From an uncultured Bacilli bacterium (GTDB lineage: Bacteria > Bacillota_I > Bacilli_A > RF39 > UBA660), in contig CAJTUT010000035.1 in NCBI GenBank assembly GCA_910579455.1, positions 1 to 6,942 of the forward strand: a stretch of 6,942 bases of DNA. The letters are read 5' to 3'. A model generated the notes under the pieces. That model was not told the origin of the DNA and searched no databases. It worked only from the letters and a program-made list of their open reading frames with translations. Positions 5,137 to 6,942 of this stretch are shown in pieces; within the stretch, counting starts at the first letter, position 1; every line of letters begins with the position of its first letter. Both the position numbers and the translations under genes were made by a program.

Positions 5137-5167
5137 AATCGTACACATTTTTTCAGTGTGATTTTTT
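5137..5167 (+). terminator. Weak terminator-like hairpin
   Basis: ATC plus ACAC (with a GT bulge) can pair with GTGTGAT, followed by a run of T from 5162. The stem is imperfect, and no plus-strand gene is known upstream. Confidence 0.25.
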
Positions 5168-5175
5168 TAAAATTA

Positions 5176-5229
5176 CGGCCATAATTTTTAGAAAATTTAA
5201 CGATTTTATGGTCATAAGTACGGCCATAG
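5176..5229 (-). repeat. TATGRCC motifs, right cluster (inverted)
   Basis: On the minus strand CTATGGCCG (5221-5229), TTATGACCA (5209-5217) and TTATGGCCG (5176-5184) repeat the motifs seen at 4906-4926. TATGGTC (5208-5214) and GGCCATA (5222-5228) also form an imperfect dyad. Confidence 0.5.
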
Positions 5230-5272
5230 TTTTGAAGAAAAATACAGATGAAGATGTAGATATTTGAATATG

Positions 5273-5327
5273 AAAAAAGCACTACTCACAATACAAGTAG
5301 CACCATAGATACAATTTTTTCATATTC
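5273..5327 (-). ncRNA. Candidate small RNA of about 55 nt
   Basis: The minus-strand promoter at 5334-5361 predicts a start at about 5327. A terminator hairpin follows, GTGCTACT (5303-5296) with AGTAGTGC (5286-5279) including two wobble pairs, and then six T ending at 5273. The RNA's 5' end can also pair with sequence at and beyond the T-run, because GAATATGAAAAAA (5266-5278) is the exact inverse of 5315-5327. It may be a free small RNA or the attenuated leader of the integrase operon starting at 4729. Confidence 0.55.
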
Positions 5328-5333
5328 TACTAT

Positions 5334-5361
5334 ATTGTATCGCGCAGATTTTTATAGTCAA
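5334..5361 (-). promoter_or_regulatory. Minus-strand promoter in the guest control region
   Basis: TTGACT (5356-5361 on the minus strand), a 16-bp spacer and TACAAT (5334-5339) form a promoter with the same spacing as that at 730-757. The -10 is part of an inverted repeat, GATACAAT (5308-5315) with ATTGTATC (5334-5341). Confidence 0.7.
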
Positions 5362-5374
5362 TAAGGATAAAATG
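5353..5374 (-). repeat. 22-bp promoter block, guest copy
   Basis: This is the exact inverted copy of 717-738. Sequence on both sides diverges, so only the -35 region and the bases just upstream are conserved. Shared origin of the two promoter modules or a shared binding protein are the likely explanations. Confidence 0.85.
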
Positions 5375-5443
5375 GCTGATATTTTGTTGGTAAAAATGTT
5401 GTTTTAAAATCTTGTGAACTATTGTATACATTATGAATCTTGC

Positions 5444-5465
5444 AATAAATACTTACATATTTATT
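5444..5465. repeat. AT-rich dyad upstream of the HD gene promoter
   Basis: AATAAATA (5444-5451) and TATTTATT (5458-5465) are perfect 8-bp arms around CTTACA, about 45 bp upstream of the -35 candidate. It could be an operator; low complexity weakens the case. Confidence 0.35.
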
Positions 5466-5508
5466 AGCATATTAACAAATATATTTAATTTTTTTGTTGT
5501 TAAATTAT

Positions 5509-5536
5509 ATGAAAAATTTTGGATTTACGATATAAT
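5509..5536 (+). promoter_or_regulatory. Promoter of the HD-domain gene
   Basis: ATGAAA (5509-5514; 4 of 6) and a perfect TATAAT (5531-5536) are 16 bp apart. The predicted start near 5543 gives a 20-base leader with AGGAGAGG (5551-5558) just before the ATG, and no attenuator. The cargo gene is thus expressed differently from the host genes. Confidence 0.6.
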
Positions 5537-5562
5537 TATATTAACAAAAAAGGAGAGGTAAA

Positions 5563-6639
5563 ATGAATTATTATGAAACTTTAAATGATGAAATTAAAGC
5601 ATATTTTAAAATATTATGTCCTGAATTTCCTAGTTGGCTAAATGATTATATAAATACACCAGAAATGCAAAGAATAAGTAAAATAAGTATGAGTTGTGGA
5701 ACAGATTATTCTAAATGCTTTAATGTCAAATACTGGTATTCAAACCTACATCATAGTGTTGGAGTTGCTTTAATCTTATGGCACTTTACTCATGATAAAA
5801 AACAAACTTTAGCGGGATTATTTCATGATATTGCTACACCTGTTTTTAAACATTGTATTGATTTTATGAATGGAGATTCAGAAACACAAGAGTCAACAGA
5901 AGAAAGAACAACTGATATTATTAAAAATTCAAAAGAAATAATGACCTTATTAAAAAGAGATGGAATAAAATTAGAAGAAGTCAATGATTATAAAATTTAT
6001 CCTATTGCTGATAACGATACTCCAAAATTATCTGCTGATAGATTTGAATATACATTTTCTAGTGGTTTAACATTTTTTAGGGTTTGGGAATTAGATAAAA
6101 TTAAAAAAGTATATGATAATGTAGTTATTACTAAAAATGAAGACAATATAGATGAATTAGCTTTTAAAGATAAAGAAGTTTGTGAAGAATATATAAATAT
6201 CGTTTCCAAATTATGGCCAGAATGGGTTAGTGATAAAGATAGAACTGTAATGCAATTTTTAGCTGATATGTGTAAATCAATGAACATAGCAGGATATTTA
6301 TCCATAAATGATTTATATGAACTATCAGAAGAAGATGTTATCAATAAGTTTACTAATTGTGAGGATGAATATATTAAAACTGCTTGGTTAGAATTCAGTA
6401 AAACTGACAAAGTATATTCAAGTAATCAAAAAGTAGAAGATAAATATTGTGTAAATGTTAAAGCTAAAACAAGGTACGTTATACCATTAGTAATAACAAA
6501 AGGAAAAGCAGATAGAATTGTTGATATTTCAACAAAAGCAAAAGAAAAAATTGATAAATATTTAGCAATTCCAAAAGGTGGCTATTATACTTATTTTCAC
6601 TTTGAATTTGTTCCTTATAACATTAAAACTACTGTTTAA
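5563..6639 (+). CDS. HD-domain phosphohydrolase, dNTPase/SAMHD1-like (probable cargo)
   Basis: The 358-residue soluble protein has the HD metal-binding signature in family order. His64 lies in N-L-H-H-S-V-G-V-A, His88-Asp89 in A-G-L-F-H-D-I-A-T-P-V-F-K-H, a following helix has S-T-E-E-R-T-T-D-I-I (111-120), and Asp159 is in L-S-A-D-R-F-E-Y. The order H-V-G-V-A, L-F-H-D-I, then D-R-x-E-Y is that of nucleotide hydrolases such as dGTPases and SAMHD1, where the last motif is D-x-L-D-Y. The usual H-D-x-G-H has Ala-Thr instead of Gly-His, so substrate may differ. The C-terminal half is unfamiliar. ATG 5563 follows a strong AGGAGAGG. It is the only gene in the guest not tied to recombination, so a host-benefit or anti-phage role through nucleotide depletion is plausible but unproven. 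Hydrolysis of another phosphorylated nucleotide is the alternative. Confidence 0.85.
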   Translation: MNYYETLNDEIKAYFKILCPEFPSWLNDYINTPEMQRISKISMSCGTDYSKCFNVKYWYSNLHHSVGVALILWHFTHDKKQTLAGLFHDIATPVFKHCIDFMNGDSETQESTEERTTDIIKNSKEIMTLLKRDGIKLEEVNDYKIYPIADNDTPKLSADRFEYTFSSGLTFFRVWELDKIKKVYDNVVITKNEDNIDELAFKDKEVCEEYINIVSKLWPEWVSDKDRTVMQFLADMCKSMNIAGYLSINDLYELSEEDVINKFTNCEDEYIKTAWLEFSKTDKVYSSNQKVEDKYCVNVKAKTRYVIPLVITKGKADRIVDISTKAKEKIDKYLAIPKGGYYTYFHFEFVPYNIKTTV

Positions 6640-6654
6640 ATTTCAGTAGTTTTT
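6626..6654 (+). terminator. Bidirectional terminator after the HD gene
   Basis: AAACTACTG (6626-6634) pairs with CAGTAGTTT (6644-6652), with T to 6654. The HD stop codon (6637-6639) is in the loop. On the minus strand the same stem is followed by TTTT, so it also fits as the end of the integrase gene in the excised circle, whose stop is at 6692. Confidence 0.8.
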
Positions 6655-6691
6655 CTATTCAACAATTATTTTCAATTTGAAATATACTATT

Positions 6692-6844
6692 TTAAAGTCC
6701 CAAGGATAAAGTTACATCTAACTTATCAATATGGACTTTTTCTTGTTTTAACTGTGTACCAATAGTGATGTTGGTATTTATTTTATAATTAAAATTGATA
6801 ATGTCTAGTGTTTTAAAATAATACGGTATATGTGTTCCGTAAGA
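6692..6844 (-). other. Displaced 3' coding end of the guest integrase
   Basis: On the minus strand, from the right junction inward, the frame set by the integrase is open for 50 codons and stops with TAA at 6692-6694. Joining the element ends at GT makes the integrase read ...L-Q-R-H then S-Y-G-T-H-I-P-Y-Y-F-K and so on, ending D-V-T-L-S-L-G-L, for 628 residues in total. A frame this long is unlikely by chance in such AT-rich DNA. The composition is protein-like, and the stop is followed by the bidirectional terminator at 6626-6654. There is no start codon or ribosome site here, so it is silent while integrated. Confidence 0.7.
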
Positions 6845-6865
6845 GTTTCAACAGAAGATCAAGCC
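6826..6865 (+). other. attR, right junction of the guest element
   Basis: The guest arm (6826-6844) meets the host integrase (6847 onward) at GT (6845-6846). Compared with the inverted left guest arm (2762-2780), 10 of 19 positions agree, including TATGT-n-TT at the same offset from the core. Confidence 0.8.
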
Positions 6866-6942
6866 AGAGAGGGTTTTAGTTTACCAGAACAAGAAAAGCG
6901 TTTAAGGGCTATGTGTGAGTTCAAAGGTTATGAAGTATATAA
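6845..6942 (+). pseudogene. Remaining part of the host serine integrase (runs off the window)
   Basis: The frame resumes GTT-TCA-ACA and reads V-S-T-E-D-Q-A-R-E-G-F-S-L-P-E-Q-E-K-R-L, then R-A-M-C-E-F-K-G-Y-E-V-Y, the classic start of a large serine integrase with the catalytic serine at the second codon. No start codon or ribosome site is in place, so the protein cannot be made from this copy until the insert leaves. No decay is visible in the part shown. Confidence 0.92.

Larger units (their letters stand above)
4730..5562. other. Non-coding control region of the guest element
   Basis: About 830 bp lie between the divergent integrase operon and HD gene with no convincing coding sequence. 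In order it holds a candidate -10 for the integrase operon, TATGRCC motifs, a cluster of three palindromes, more TATGRCC motifs in the opposite orientation, a promoter with a hairpin-ended small transcript, an AT-rich dyad and the HD gene promoter. This density of symmetric elements is what an origin, transfer origin or switch region would show; which of these it is cannot be told from sequence alone. Confidence 0.6.
2760..6844. mobile_element. Integrated 4085-bp serine-recombinase mobile element
   Basis: The two halves of one serine integrase frame flank this segment in the same orientation and join exactly: TAT-ATT-CGA at the left and GTT-TCA-ACA at the right give Y-I-R-V-S-T. The segment encodes a large serine recombinase reading toward the left end, a 61-residue companion, a non-coding control region and one HD-domain cargo gene. 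No relaxase, replication protein or coupling protein is present. It is therefore either a simple integrative element or one mobilised in trans by its host element. The length is the same whichever base of GAGT is the crossover. Confidence 0.9.

Noticed and set aside
5079..5282. Minus-strand 67-codon frame in the control region
   Set aside because: Its GTG start lies inside the terminator stem of the candidate small RNA, there is no ribosome site, and the frame is built from the TATGRCC repeats and AT-rich sequence.
717..5374. The 22-bp inverted pair as terminal repeats of a transposon
   Set aside because: The copies lie inside unrelated regions, one of them within the guest, and do not match the integration junctions; promoter function explains them better.
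5997..6410. Minus-strand 137-codon frame inside the HD gene
   Set aside because: It is antisense to a well-supported coding region, serine/leucine-rich as typical of a shadow frame, and has no ribosome site.

Overview
The window is AT-rich, with strong AGGAGG-type ribosome binding sites, AGA arginine codons and intrinsic terminators that end in T-runs. This points to a low-GC Firmicute (Clostridia or Bacilli-like), but the sequence does not fix the species. No rRNA, tRNA or CRISPR array is visible. Almost everything belongs to mobile DNA, and the layout is best read as one mobile element nested inside another.

Outer (host) element, 1-2759 and 6845-6942. The left end holds the 3' end of an unidentified gene. 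It is followed by two paralogous 91-residue proteins of unknown function (194-469 and 2289-2564; 39 of 91 residues identical with no gaps by my hand count). Between them lie a short serine-recombinase catalytic domain whose catalytic serine position reads glycine (871-1257) and a convergent 237-residue unknown protein (1297-2010, minus). At the right is a serine integrase gene cut in two: its first 14 codons are at 2718-2759, and the reading frame resumes at 6845 and runs off the window. Every rightward gene here has an intrinsic terminator between its leader and its ribosome binding site. The leaders of the two 91-residue genes also share a 29-base block (24 of 29 identical).

Inner (guest) element, about 2760-6844, 4085 bp. 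It sits exactly between the arginine codon and the V-S codons of the host integrase motif Y-I-R-V-S, just before the catalytic serine. It carries its own large serine recombinase (2694-4493, minus) and a 61-residue companion gene just upstream of it (4544-4729, minus). A non-coding control region of about 830 bp follows (4730-5562) with palindromes, repeated TATGRCC motifs and a candidate small RNA. Last is an HD-domain phosphohydrolase gene (5563-6639) as probable cargo.

The most notable observation is that the guest recombinase gene appears to run across its own attachment site. In the integrated state its last 20 codons come from the host integrase gene read antisense. A 50-codon open continuation lies stranded at the other end of the guest (6692-6844, minus), directly before a bidirectional terminator. 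Rejoining the ends in silico gives one uninterrupted gene of 628 codons ending at that terminator. Integration would therefore both break the host integrase and change the C-terminus of the guest integrase, and precise excision would restore both. A second link between the two elements is an exact 22-bp promoter block with the same -35/-10 spacing, upstream of the defective recombinase in the host and upstream of a small RNA or integrase leader in the guest.
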